Shown in pieces: positions 9,453 to 17,820 of a stretch of 64,000 nt of DNA. The DNA is taken from NCBI RefSeq assembly GCF_900115365.1, contig NZ_FOWD01000016.1, positions 38,637 through 102,636 on the forward strand, written 5' to 3'. The notes beneath the pieces were generated by a model that was not told the DNA's origin, did not search any database, and was given only the letters and a program-made list of their open reading frames with translations. Positions within the stretch are counted from its first letter, which is position 1; every line of letters begins with the position of its first letter. This DNA comes from Anaerocolumna aminovalerica. Lineage in GTDB: Bacteria; Bacillota; Clostridia; Lachnospirales; Lachnospiraceae. A program made the translations under genes and the position numbers.

Positions 9453-9839
9453 TTATACAAAGAGGCACCAGCGAATTCCGAATTTATCAATGAAATCTGT
9501 CATTAGCGGACTGAAGTCACATGGACTTAATGTATAAAAAATTTCTGCTCCATCTTTAAGTACATCAAATGCCCTTTGAACGACGTCTTCCTCACCCTCT
9601 CCAAAATGCAAACAAAACTGCATGGTATTACCTGTAGTTACGGTATCTTCTTTACCTTCATCCATAGAACCTAATTCGGATACTGCTAATATTTGCCCAT
9701 AGACGTCCAGTTCGGCATGATAAAATGTTCCGTCCGAATTTGGATAGCTTGAAACCAATTTGGCATCAAAAGCTTTTTGATAGAGTTCAACCGCTTTATC
9801 GCTTCCTTTAACATAAGCTTGCATCATTGACCTTTTCAT
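9453..9839 (-). CDS. VOC/glyoxalase family protein (PhnB-like)
   Basis: This 128-residue protein has the vicinal-oxygen-chelate fold pattern of PhnB/YjdN-like proteins: YVKGSDKAVELYQKAFDAKLV at the start, FYHAELDVYGQILAVSE in the middle and a C-terminal DKFGIRWCLFV strand. The full VOC metal ligand set is not obvious. Members range from metalloenzymes to resistance proteins, so the substrate cannot be assigned. AGGAGGT lies 7 bp before the start. A 7-bp hairpin (9868-9890) sits in the leader. Confidence 0.75.
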   Translation of the reverse strand: MKRSMMQAYVKGSDKAVELYQKAFDAKLVSSYPNSDGTFYHAELDVYGQILAVSELGSMDEGKEDTVTTGNTMQFCLHFGEGEEDVVQRAFDVLKDGAEIFYTLSPCDFSPLMTDFIDKFGIRWCLFV

Positions 9840-10240
9840 TAAGTGTACCTCCTATTATTAAATTTTTCTCCTGTAATATTCTGACAGGAGAGTAAAAGCC
9901 TTTCTAGCATACTTTACCATATATTTTCATTAATACAAAATAAAATCTTATTAGTTCTTGATACTATTCTTTCGTGTAAATTTCGCTTTTTTACACATGG
10001 AGGTACCTGGCGGATTGTCGCCAAAACTTTCGTCCACAATTATTGCAATAAGTTCTTACATTTATGATTAAAAATAACTTGTATTTTAACTCAATATTAG
10101 ATAATATTATCCTAATTATCTACAAATGAATTATGTTAATAAAGTTTATTGCTTATTACCAATGCTTTAAAATATAATCAAGTACAGTAACAATTAAGCA
10201 TTGAATTTTTTAATACAAATACTAGAAAAGGAAATTTAAA
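9840..10240. other. Intergenic region with small hairpins
   Basis: No gene is seen. It holds a 7-bp hairpin (9868-9874 with 9884-9890) in the VOC leader, a GTGTAAA/TTTACAC hairpin (9974-9996), and a short TGGCGG/CGCCA stem near 10008-10023 that is richer in GC than the surroundings. The remainder is plain AT-rich sequence between divergent genes and must hold both promoters. Confidence 0.4.
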
Positions 10241-11125
10241 ATGAAAAATTCTAAAATCACGCTTATATTTGCCATGCTCATATTCGGAAGTATTGGACTC
10301 TTTGTCCGTAATATAAACCTGCCATCCACCCAAATAGCTTTAGCCAGAGGAGCCATAGGCAGTATTTTTTTAATCCTAATTAGTTATGTAACCAAGAAAA
10401 AAATATCCTGGAAATCCATCAAAAGTAATCTTATAATATTACTTATATCGGGGATTGCTATTGGTTTTAACTGGATCTTTTTATTTGAATCCTATAAATA
10501 TACCACCATTGCAAATGCTACATTAAGCTATTATTTTGCTCCTGTCATTATTACCTTTTTATCACCCTTTGTCCTAAAGGAAAGGCTGACTTATCAAAAG
10601 GTTTTATGTACAATAGCTGCTATGGCAGGCATGTTTTTCATAGTAGGGGTAGGACCTGGATCAAGTGAAACGAATCATGTACTAGGTATTGGATTTGGTC
10701 TAGCTGCTGCTGCCTTTTATGCTGGGGTTGTATTAATGAATAAATTCATTAAGAATTTGACCGGTTTAGAAACTACTCTAATGCAGTTATCAATTGCCTC
10801 CGTTGTATTACTACCATATATACTAGCTACAGAAACTATAAAATATACTGGTCTTGATATAAAATCTCTAATATTCATGATGTTTGTTGGTATTATTAAT
10901 ACTGGATTGGCTTATCTTTTGTATTTCTCAACCATACCAAAATTAAATGCCCAAACACTTGCTGTTTATAGTTATATTGATCCTATCTTTGCAATTATAT
11001 TGTCCAGTATTTTCTTAAGAGAGAAAATGACATTGCTTCAGGTAATTGGCGGAGTTTTAATATTAGGTTCTACTTTTTTTAGTGAATTGATAAGTGCAAA
11101 AAGTAAAAATACAGAAAAAGTTTGA
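10241..11125 (+). CDS. EamA/DMT-family transporter
   Basis: This 294-residue inner-membrane protein has about ten hydrophobic segments arranged as two EamA repeats (about residues 5-135 and 145-285). The second repeat ends in AVYSYIDPIFAIILSSIFLREKM, a hallmark of the family. Relatives export amino acids or other small metabolites, and the substrate here is unknown. AAAAGGA lies before the start, and the gene stands alone. Confidence 0.88.
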   Translation: MKNSKITLIFAMLIFGSIGLFVRNINLPSTQIALARGAIGSIFLILISYVTKKKISWKSIKSNLIILLISGIAIGFNWIFLFESYKYTTIANATLSYYFAPVIITFLSPFVLKERLTYQKVLCTIAAMAGMFFIVGVGPGSSETNHVLGIGFGLAAAAFYAGVVLMNKFIKNLTGLETTLMQLSIASVVLLPYILATETIKYTGLDIKSLIFMMFVGIINTGLAYLLYFSTIPKLNAQTLAVYSYIDPIFAIILSSIFLREKMTLLQVIGGVLILGSTFFSELISAKSKNTEKV

Positions 11126-11223
11126 AGCTGTTTTACCAAATAGTCAGATTTAATAGTTATACCTGAGGAATAATGAGTTGGGCTATTTTACTGGCGGGGG
11201 TATTCCAAAAGGAATAAAAAGTC

Positions 11224-11264
11224 ATTGCATTTGAGCAGATATTCCAGCTCTGCTCAAATGCAAT
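11224..11264 (-). terminator. Perfect 15-bp hairpin after pirin gene
   Basis: Arms 11224-11238 and 11250-11264 are exactly complementary around an 11-nt loop. On the minus strand the stem follows the pirin gene ending at 11350 and runs into CTTTTTATTCC. It can also serve the convergent transporter gene. Confidence 0.65.
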
Positions 11265-11349
11265 CAAATTGACCTCTATATTGTGACAGCACTTACTTTT
11301 ATATAGAATATTCCTTTTTATAAAGTTACAGCATAGCTATCCTGTCATT

Positions 11350-12384
11350 TTACCCTTTGAAAGTTCCACGTTCTTCTACTGTTCCATCAGGGTATTTGGC
11401 AAATCTGCTGTCTCCACATGAATGTACTGGGTCATAACGATTAAAAGGCCATCCTCCAAATTCTGTTTTTTGAAAATCCATAAAAGCTTCCTGAATTTCC
11501 TTTTGAGTATTCATTACAAATGGGCCATATTGAACAACAGGTTCTTGAATAGGCTCTCCTTCTAAAACTAACATATAACTTTCTTTCCTGCCATTTGTTA
11601 TGGTTATCTCTTCATTTCCTGCTAATTTTGCTTTATAGTTTACCTTTATAGTTGTTTCCCCTATGTTTATAGATTCACCCATATAATAATACAGATTTCT
11701 TGATAAAGTTTCTGATACGGCTGGAAGCTTAATCATTGCTCCTGGCTCCATTTTTATCAGTTCAATTCCTACATGATTGTCAGGATTAGCAGCCCATGAG
11801 TCAGGTGAGGGAGCTGGACTTTTTACACCGTCAAATGTACCTGCTATTAATCTTACCTCACTCTTCTTACCATTATTATTAACAACATCTATAACAGGGA
11901 TATCTTCAAACCAAAGCATTTTATAATAAGGGTCCGTAAATTTGCTCTTCTTGGGAAGGTTAAGCCATATCTGGAATAATTCCATTGGATTTTCTTTCTC
12001 TTTATAAACCAGTGGAAACATTTCTGCATGCTGTAATCCGCTTCCTGCAGTCATCCACTGAACATCACCATTACCATATCTGCCTGATGATCCATTGCCA
12101 TCCGTATGGTCTACAAAACCTTCTAAAACAATAGTTATAGTTTCAAAACCTCTGTGTGGATGAGCCGGAAAACCTGGTACTTTATCTCCATGATACATTC
12201 TGAACCCATCTTTTATCTGAAAGTCATTTCCTATATTTCTGCCTGACAAATGTTTGGAATCCACACCTTGTTCATCATTTCCTTTCGGAAATGCATCTTT
12301 GTGATGTGCACAGAATAAAAATGGGTTATCTGTTTCCCATAAAAAGTCTAACTTTTCTATATTTAATATTTGTTTGTCTTTCAT
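11350..12384 (-). CDS. Pirin family protein (long form)
   Basis: This 344-residue bicupin has the N-terminal pirin metal-binding pattern HPHRGFETITIVLEG, followed by GDVQWMTAGSGLQHAEMF. The C-terminal pirin domain includes YGPFVMNTQKEIQEAF. Pirins bind iron or nickel and include quercetin 2,3-dioxygenases and redox-sensing regulators. The frame can be extended to a TTG 21 bp upstream, but AGAGG 7 bp before the ATG at 12384 decides the start. It lies downstream of a second pirin gene and is probably co-transcribed under MarR control. Confidence 0.87.
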   Translation of the reverse strand: MKDKQILNIEKLDFLWETDNPFLFCAHHKDAFPKGNDEQGVDSKHLSGRNIGNDFQIKDGFRMYHGDKVPGFPAHPHRGFETITIVLEGFVDHTDGNGSSGRYGNGDVQWMTAGSGLQHAEMFPLVYKEKENPMELFQIWLNLPKKSKFTDPYYKMLWFEDIPVIDVVNNNGKKSEVRLIAGTFDGVKSPAPSPDSWAANPDNHVGIELIKMEPGAMIKLPAVSETLSRNLYYYMGESINIGETTIKVNYKAKLAGNEEITITNGRKESYMLVLEGEPIQEPVVQYGPFVMNTQKEIQEAFMDFQKTEFGGWPFNRYDPVHSCGDSRFAKYPDGTVEERGTFKG

Positions 12385-12489
12385 ACCATACCTCTTTTCT
12401 AACAAAGAATATTTACTACGCCACTTTTAATGAAAGTTATAAAGTCTTTCATATGAATCCAAATCAATGAATTTGAATTTTTCTTCTAA

Positions 12490-13191
12490 CTAAGCTTTTT
12501 TCATTTCAATTACTAAAATGTGAGATGAATTTTCAGTTGCCTTAATATTAATATTCTCTTCTACAATCTCTAAACCATCCTTAGCATTCATATTAATATC
12601 GTTAATCTGGGATTCCCCTTCAATTTGTACGAGATAGGCTTGCCGGTCTTTATTTACTTCAAAAGTGATTTCATTTCCTTTTTCCAGTTCAACTACATAA
12701 AAATTCGCATCCTGGTTTATTTTAATAGGTGCATTTCCCTGCTGTCCGGACACAATAGGCAACCACTTGTTTTTTCTTAGCTCCCATGGAAACCGGTAGT
12801 CACCATAATTTGGTTCATAGCCTTTTTTATCCGGATAAACCCATATCTGAAGAAGTCTAAGAAGTTTATTACCAAAATTATGTTCACTGTGGAAAACTCC
12901 GGTTCCCGCACTCATGTACTGAACCTCTCCTCTTGACAGGGTTCTTTTATTTCCCATACTGTCTTGGTGAGTCAGCTCACCATCTATCACATAGGATATA
13001 ATCTCCATATCCTGATGTGGGTGAGTGTCGAATCCTTCCATTGACTCAATTAAATCATCATTAATTACTCTTAATGCTCCGAAATTAATATTTGTTGGGT
13101 TAAAATATTCCGCAAAGGAAAAATGAAAGATACTCCTTAACCAACCTAAATTACTTTTACCCATGTTCTTATGATCTAATTTTCTTAACAT
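12490..13191 (-). CDS. Pirin family protein (YhhW-like)
   Basis: This 233-residue pirin has THPHQDMEIISYVIDGEL and GEVQYMSAGTGVFHSEHN, giving the expected three histidines and one glutamate for a metal centre in the first cupin. The second cupin is degenerate, as is usual. Quercetinase activity is known for some relatives, and the substrate here is not known. GGAGG precedes the ATG by 8 bp. A copy of the MarR operator lies 73-90 bp upstream, between this gene and marR. Confidence 0.87.
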   Translation of the reverse strand: MLRKLDHKNMGKSNLGWLRSIFHFSFAEYFNPTNINFGALRVINDDLIESMEGFDTHPHQDMEIISYVIDGELTHQDSMGNKRTLSRGEVQYMSAGTGVFHSEHNFGNKLLRLLQIWVYPDKKGYEPNYGDYRFPWELRKNKWLPIVSGQQGNAPIKINQDANFYVVELEKGNEITFEVNKDRQAYLVQIEGESQINDINMNAKDGLEIVEENINIKATENSSHILVIEMKKA

Positions 13192-13263
13192 ATTATTACC
13201 TCCATAAATAAAATTTGTAAATGCTCGATTCTCGAAACTTATTATTTACCTGACTCTATATAT

Positions 13264-13281
13264 TATAACTAATTAGTAGTA
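13264..13281 (-). promoter_or_regulatory. Second MarR operator copy before the pirin operon
   Basis: The 18 bases here match 16 of 18 positions of the perfect palindrome in the marR promoter (13758-13775), including the ACTAATTAGT core. On the minus strand the core adjoins a TATAAT-like -10 box. This suggests that the MarR protein also represses the pirin genes. It is inferred from sequence match only. Confidence 0.6.
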
Positions 13282-13303
13282 TATTATTTAAATAAAAGTA
13301 CTA

Positions 13304-13747
13304 TTATCTAGTACTTAATTTTTTTAATATAGTTATTAAATCTTGTTTTTCTTCTATCGTTAAAACTTTGAATTCTTCCTTTAAACTTTGTAAATGATTT
13401 GGAAAAATTTCTTCAATGATTTTTTTTCCCTTCTGGGTGATTTCAATTAAACTTGATCTTTTGTCTTCAGGATTTACATGCCTTTCTATCAGTTCTTCTT
13501 TCTCCAGATTATTAATTACTACTGTCATATTGCCGCCTGTTGAAAGAATACTTTTTATAATTTCTTGGATTGTTAAAGTTCCCTTATGGTATAAAGCTTC
13601 TAAAACAGCAAATTGGGCTGTAGTTAACCCTCCTTCCTTAAAAGTCACAGCTGATTGTTTTTGAATTGCTTGATTTGCTCTGCTTATTCCAATAACAACT
13701 TTTAGATTTAAATCATTTTCTTCACCATAATGTTTTTTATTCTTCAT
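13304..13747 (-). CDS. MarR family transcriptional regulator
   Basis: This 147-residue winged-helix regulator shows GLTTAQFAVLEALYHKGTLTIQEI, the recognition-helix region STGGNMTVVINNLEKEELIER, and the wing NPEDKRSSLIEITQKG. It lies directly upstream of two pirin genes in the same direction. Such regulators often sense oxidants or phenolic compounds, consistent with pirin targets. Its only in-frame ATG lies 6 bp after the predicted -10 box, so the transcript may be leaderless. Confidence 0.88.
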   Translation of the reverse strand: MKNKKHYGEENDLNLKVVIGISRANQAIQKQSAVTFKEGGLTTAQFAVLEALYHKGTLTIQEIIKSILSTGGNMTVVINNLEKEELIERHVNPEDKRSSLIEITQKGKKIIEEIFPNHLQSLKEEFKVLTIEEKQDLITILKKLSTR

Positions 13748-13753
13748 ACCAAT

Positions 13754-13782
13754 AATATATTACTAATTAGTAATAATGTCAA
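13754..13782 (-). promoter_or_regulatory. marR promoter with operator in the spacer
   Basis: On the minus strand TTGACA (13777-13782) and TATATT (13754-13759) are separated by exactly 17 bp. The spacer coincides almost completely with the perfect palindrome tattactaattagtaata (13758-13775). A repressor bound there would occlude polymerase, the usual MarR autoregulation design. Confidence 0.75.
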
Positions 13783-13978
13783 TGCCTAATTTATTTTTTA
13801 AACTTTTACTTTACATTTTACTTTAATTTTTCATTTTATTTTTTACTTATTCTTTTGCTTTTTCTTTCATACCTTTTTAACTACATGTTCTAGTATGTGT
13901 TCTTTCTTTTTCTGTGTTCCCCTTTCTCATACTTTCTCCCCTGTTATCTAATATTTTCCCTCTTGGATATTTTTTCCC

Positions 13979-14356
13979 TTTTATATTTATTTCTCCTTTT
14001 AGTATTTATTTCTCCCTTTAGTATTTATTTCTCCCTTTAGTATTTATTTCTCCCTTTTATATTTATTTCTTACTTTAATATTTATTTCTCCTTTTAATAT
14101 TTATTTCTTCTTTTATATTTATTTCTTACTTTAATGTTTATTTCTTCTTTTATATTTATTTCTTACTTTAATATTTATTTCTCCTTTAATATTTATTTCT
14201 TCTTTTATATTTATTTCTTACTTTAATATTTATTTCTTCTTTTATATTTATTTCTTCCTTTAATGTTTATTTCTTCTTTTATATTTATTTCTTCCTTTAT
14301 ATTTATTTCTCCCTTTAATATTTATTTCTCCCTTTAATATTTTCCTTTTCTCCCCA
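13979..14356. repeat. 19-20 copy minisatellite, 18/19-bp period
   Basis: About nineteen clear copies of a unit like TTTAATATTTATTTCTCC follow one another, with a degenerate twentieth at the right end. Successive units start 18 or 19 bp apart, in a mixed order. Units vary at a few fixed places (TTTAAT or TTTTAT or TTTAGT, and CTCC, CTTC or CTTAC). One strand is almost wholly T plus C except for the A residues. The mixed 18/19 spacing breaks any reading frame, so it is not a coding repeat. The flanks (13783-13978 and 14357-14456) are AT/pyrimidine-rich with no gene seen. Confidence 0.9.
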
Positions 14357-14456
14357 CCACTAATTTCTATGTACTTTCCTTTATTATAAAAGTATATAGC
14401 AGCATATCCCATAAGAATGCCATCATATATTATAAATAAAAAAGGAGTTTCCATCC

Positions 14457-15089
14457 ATGAGTGAATATTTACATAACAATTATCCTAATAGGCAGACCAT
14501 GTCTTTAACCGGCAGAGGTCAAACCTCACCAACTCCTGATATTGCAGTCATTCGGTTAGGTGTACAGACCCAAGGTGAGGATCTGATAAAAGTGCAGACA
14601 GAAAATGCAAGTTTAAGCCAGGCTGTTATAGATTCTTTGAGGCAATTAGGAATTACAAATATTAAAACCTTTCAATATACCATTGATAAGATTTATGAAT
14701 ACGTAAATGGGACTAGAATTGATAAAGGATATTCTGTCCGAAATATCCTTGAGATTAATTTACATGATATAAGCCAGACAGGGTTGGTAATTGATACTGC
14801 TGTAGATCATGGCGCTAATGTTGTTGATTTAGTATCATTTGAAGTATCCCAAAGAGATATGTATTATCAAGAGGCGTTGAATCTGGCTATTAGCAATGCA
14901 ATTGATAAAGCGAATTCTATTTCCCGTCATCTTGGTATAACTGTGGATCCAATTCCAATCCGAATTGTAGAAAGTAGTGCACCTCCAGTTCCCCTTTTAC
15001 GTAATGTGGCGGAACGTACTTTTGCCACTCCAATCGAACCTGGAGAACAATTAATAGAGGCTTTTGTAACTGCAGTATTTCAATATTAA
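14457..15089 (+). CDS. SIMPL domain (DUF541) protein
   Basis: This 210-residue protein opens with MSLTGRGQTSPTPDIAVIRLGVQT, followed by a periplasmic-kinase-interacting-like SIMPL fold (about residues 15-208). The family includes BP26/OMP28-type proteins of unclear role, often linked to oxidative stress. No signal peptide is visible, so it appears cytoplasmic, which differs from many Gram-negative relatives. AAAGGAG lies before the start. It is a single gene with a 14-bp hairpin after it. Confidence 0.82.
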   Translation: MSEYLHNNYPNRQTMSLTGRGQTSPTPDIAVIRLGVQTQGEDLIKVQTENASLSQAVIDSLRQLGITNIKTFQYTIDKIYEYVNGTRIDKGYSVRNILEINLHDISQTGLVIDTAVDHGANVVDLVSFEVSQRDMYYQEALNLAISNAIDKANSISRHLGITVDPIPIRIVESSAPPVPLLRNVAERTFATPIEPGEQLIEAFVTAVFQY

Positions 15090-15149
15090 GAAGGTTTTGT
15101 CCGAAGTAATCAACTTTGAAACAACAGTTTGACATCATAAACTAAGAAA

Positions 15150-15194
15150 GACCATGGAGAGTAATATACGGATAATTCCATACTCTCCATGGTC
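15150..15194. terminator. Bidirectional terminator hairpin
   Basis: A perfect 14-bp stem (15150-15163 with 15181-15194) lies between two convergent genes. T-rich sequence follows on both strands. Confidence 0.7.
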
Positions 15195-15226
15195 ATTATT
15201 ATAAGCATAAAAAAGTGCTCTAATTA

Positions 15227-16417
15227 TTATTTTGTATAATTATCAAAGTAACCCTGAACTAATATGATAGGTGTTCCTTTGTCTCCGCTTCCGGAGGTTA
15301 AATCGCAAAGAGAGCCGATTAAGTCTGTCAGTCGGCGGGGAGTTGTTCCCTGTGATACCATTTGACCTACTAAATCATTATCTTTGTTTCGGATATAATC
15401 AGAGATTGCTTGTTTTAGCTCTTCTCCTTTAAGATCAGCAAAATCATTATCTGCTAAATATTTTAATTTAATTTCATTAGGCTGTCCTTCTAATCCATCG
15501 GTGTATGCCGGAGATACAACTGGATCTGCAAGTTCCCATATCTTTCCGATTGGATCTTTGAATGCTCCGTCACCGTATACCATAACTTCTACATGTTTGC
15601 CGGTTAATTCAAGGATTCTTTTTTGAACTGTCTCAACTACGGACTTACAACTGCGTGGAAATAGTTTAACAGTATCTTCAGTTGCTTTATTGCTGCCCAG
15701 TAAACCGTAATTTTCATTGAATCCGCTTCCATTAACAGATGTGGTAAGAACGTCATCAAGGCCATATACTTTCTCTGCGCCGGCAGCTTTCAGTAAACGT
15801 TTGGTACGGGCTCTTGAATGAATATCACAGCATAATACATTCTTGGTATATTGTAAGATGGTTCTGCAGTCATTTGCAAAGATGATCTCAATTTCACATC
15901 CTTCATTCTGAACTACTTCTTTGTAATACTCAATATAATCAACACCAGTGAAAGTATGTTTTTGATAACCAAAGAGCTCACGGTATTTTGCTTCTGTCAG
16001 TACATCCGTCCATGGGTTGATTCCTTTTTCATCTAATAGATCAATATCAACTAAATGATTACCAACTTCATCAGATGGAAAACTTAACATTAATACAATC
16101 TTCTTAGCTCCTCTTGCAATTCCTTTTAAACAATTAGCAAAACGGTTACGGCTTAAAATCGGGAAAATAACTCCGAAGGTTTCATTTCCAAATTTACCAG
16201 TAATATCACTGGCAATTTGATCGGTAGTAGCATAGTTTCCTTGAGCTCTTGCTACAACTGCTTCTGTTACAGCAATTATATCTCTGTCATATAACTGAAA
16301 ATTTTCGCTTTTTGCAGCCTCTATTACACTATTTACAACGATTTCTGCAATATCGTCTCCTTCTCTGATAATGGGAGCACGCAATCCTCTTGAAATTGTT
16401 CCAACTAATCTTTCCAT
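15227..16417 (-). CDS. CofE-like (F420-0:gamma-glutamyl ligase family) protein
   Basis: This protein of about 396 residues belongs to the CofE/F420_ligase family (PF01996) by IIREGDDIAEIVVNSV, YDRDIIAVTEAVVARAQG and YGDGAFKDPIGKIWELADPVVSP. CofE adds glutamate to coenzyme F420-0. Many Firmicutes without F420 biosynthesis carry such long homologues, so the true substrate is probably another gamma-glutamyl acceptor. The frame continues upstream to 16468. I place the start at the ATG preceded by GGGTG, giving MERLVGTISRG, but it is not certain. A 9-bp hairpin lies in the leader. Confidence 0.72.
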   Translation of the reverse strand: MERLVGTISRGLRAPIIREGDDIAEIVVNSVIEAAKSENFQLYDRDIIAVTEAVVARAQGNYATTDQIASDITGKFGNETFGVIFPILSRNRFANCLKGIARGAKKIVLMLSFPSDEVGNHLVDIDLLDEKGINPWTDVLTEAKYRELFGYQKHTFTGVDYIEYYKEVVQNEGCEIEIIFANDCRTILQYTKNVLCCDIHSRARTKRLLKAAGAEKVYGLDDVLTTSVNGSGFNENYGLLGSNKATEDTVKLFPRSCKSVVETVQKRILELTGKHVEVMVYGDGAFKDPIGKIWELADPVVSPAYTDGLEGQPNEIKLKYLADNDFADLKGEELKQAISDYIRNKDNDLVGQMVSQGTTPRRLTDLIGSLCDLTSGSGDKGTPIILVQGYFDNYTK

Positions 16418-16461
16418 TATTACACCCATTGCATACCACATCTGCAAGCAGATTTGATACA

Positions 16462-16497
16462 GCCACAAAAATTAAGCTGAAAGAATTATTTTGTGGC
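16462..16497 (-). promoter_or_regulatory. Leader hairpin before the CofE-like gene
   Basis: GCCACAAAA (16462-16470) pairs perfectly with TTTTGTGGC (16489-16497) about 45 bp upstream of the chosen start codon. No known riboswitch class is recognised. It could be a leader structure or an upstream terminator. Confidence 0.35.
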
Positions 16498-16733
16498 ACC
16501 TTTCTTTCTATATTTTCTTTCAACGGTTTTCTTAGAAACTCATATTTTGTTAATTATATTATAGCACTCAAATAGTCTCCAGTAAAACTAATAGTCCTTA
16601 TACAGGTTATAACCAGAGCTTATATTAAATCTATATTAACCTGAACTTCTGACCAAATAAACATTTCTATTGTATATCTCCATAATTTCCTTTAAAATAT
16701 CCTTAGTTATATAGGAAAGTAAAGGTGGAACCT

Positions 16734-17699
16734 ATGATTAAAGTATCTGAAAAACTAAAGGAACAGCTACATACCCTTCCGGAACTTCCCGGTGTTTATA
16801 AAATGCTGGATTCCCTGGGAAATATAATATATATTGGTAAAAGCAAATGTCTTAAAAAACGTGTAAAATCTTATTTTGTCAATTCTCCAAAGTGGGAAAA
16901 GGTCAATAAATTAGTTTTATTTATTGATAATATTGAATATGAAGTAACAGATACCCATTTGGAAGCAAGACTTCTTGAATGTGAATTAATTAAAAGTATT
17001 AAGCCAAGTTTTAATTCCCAGATGAAGCATGATAAGAATTATGTCTATTTAAAGGTTAATGACTTCAATAATTATAACTCACTTTCCATTATCCTTGACA
17101 GAGAAGATAATTGTTACGGCCCCTTCAGGAGAAAACACTCCATTTATGACATCATTGATTCTCTAAAGCATATATTTCCTATGGAAAAAACTGCTGAAGG
17201 GTTTGAATTTGATTATCACATTTTACCTATTCCCTTAAATAGGGATACCTTTGAAATAAATAGAACAGCACTTTTAGAATTATTTTCTGATAATGTAAAT
17301 ATGGAAATATTAACAAAACAGTTGGAATCTAAAATGAAAGAAGCCGCATCCTGCTATAAATTTGAAACAGCTTCAAAATACAGGGATATGATGGAAGGTA
17401 TCAAATATCTGAATAATGGTATCTTTCGATATGACCATATGTTTTTCAAAGATATTGTATTAAAAATCCCCGCCTCCACCGGATATAAACTTTTCTTTGT
17501 TTCAAAAGGGCAGATAATACATAAAGAATTTTTCCCCATCCTAAATAGCAGACAGATGAATTCTTTTATAAAGAAAAGCAAAAAACAAAAAATCCTCCTA
17601 TCCCATAATTTTGATGATAAAGCAGGCATGGATTTTCGCGATATTATATACTCAGAAATACTATCTTTACCAAAGGAATGTATTTTGGAAACTATTTAG
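16734..17699 (+). CDS. UvrC-like GIY-YIG protein, short form
   Basis: This 321-residue protein has a GIY-YIG nuclease domain at the start (LPGVYKMLDSLGNIIYIGKSKCLKKRVKSYF, about residues 15-90). It also has a UvrB-interaction-type motif (KMKEAASCYKFETASKYRDMM, about 205-225). The C-terminal RNase H-like nuclease and HhH domains of full UvrC are absent. It resembles Cho-type or other stand-alone UvrC N-terminal proteins and may make one incision in nucleotide-excision repair. The start is the ATG with AAGGTGG 5 bp upstream, and a GTG 9 bp earlier overlaps that site. Confidence 0.8.
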   Translation: MIKVSEKLKEQLHTLPELPGVYKMLDSLGNIIYIGKSKCLKKRVKSYFVNSPKWEKVNKLVLFIDNIEYEVTDTHLEARLLECELIKSIKPSFNSQMKHDKNYVYLKVNDFNNYNSLSIILDREDNCYGPFRRKHSIYDIIDSLKHIFPMEKTAEGFEFDYHILPIPLNRDTFEINRTALLELFSDNVNMEILTKQLESKMKEAASCYKFETASKYRDMMEGIKYLNNGIFRYDHMFFKDIVLKIPASTGYKLFFVSKGQIIHKEFFPILNSRQMNSFIKKSKKQKILLSHNFDDKAGMDFRDIIYSEILSLPKECILETI

Positions 17700-17820
17700 A
17701 GTTTTTATACCCCTTTTAATATTTTATATAGTAATAATAATATTTCTATATTTGTCAAATAATATAAATAGAAAATCATAAGATGTAATATTTTAAGGAA
17801 AAACAAATGGGGTGTTCACT

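Noticed and set aside
13979..14356. CRISPR-like regular repeat array
   Set aside because: The repeats are directly adjacent, with no unique spacers, and the period varies between 18 and 19 bp. No cas gene is near.
14260..14454. Minus-strand 64-residue frame running into the minisatellite
   Set aside because: It is the reverse of the SIMPL leader plus repeats, has no ribosome site, and its KGRNKYK-type tail is just translated repeat.
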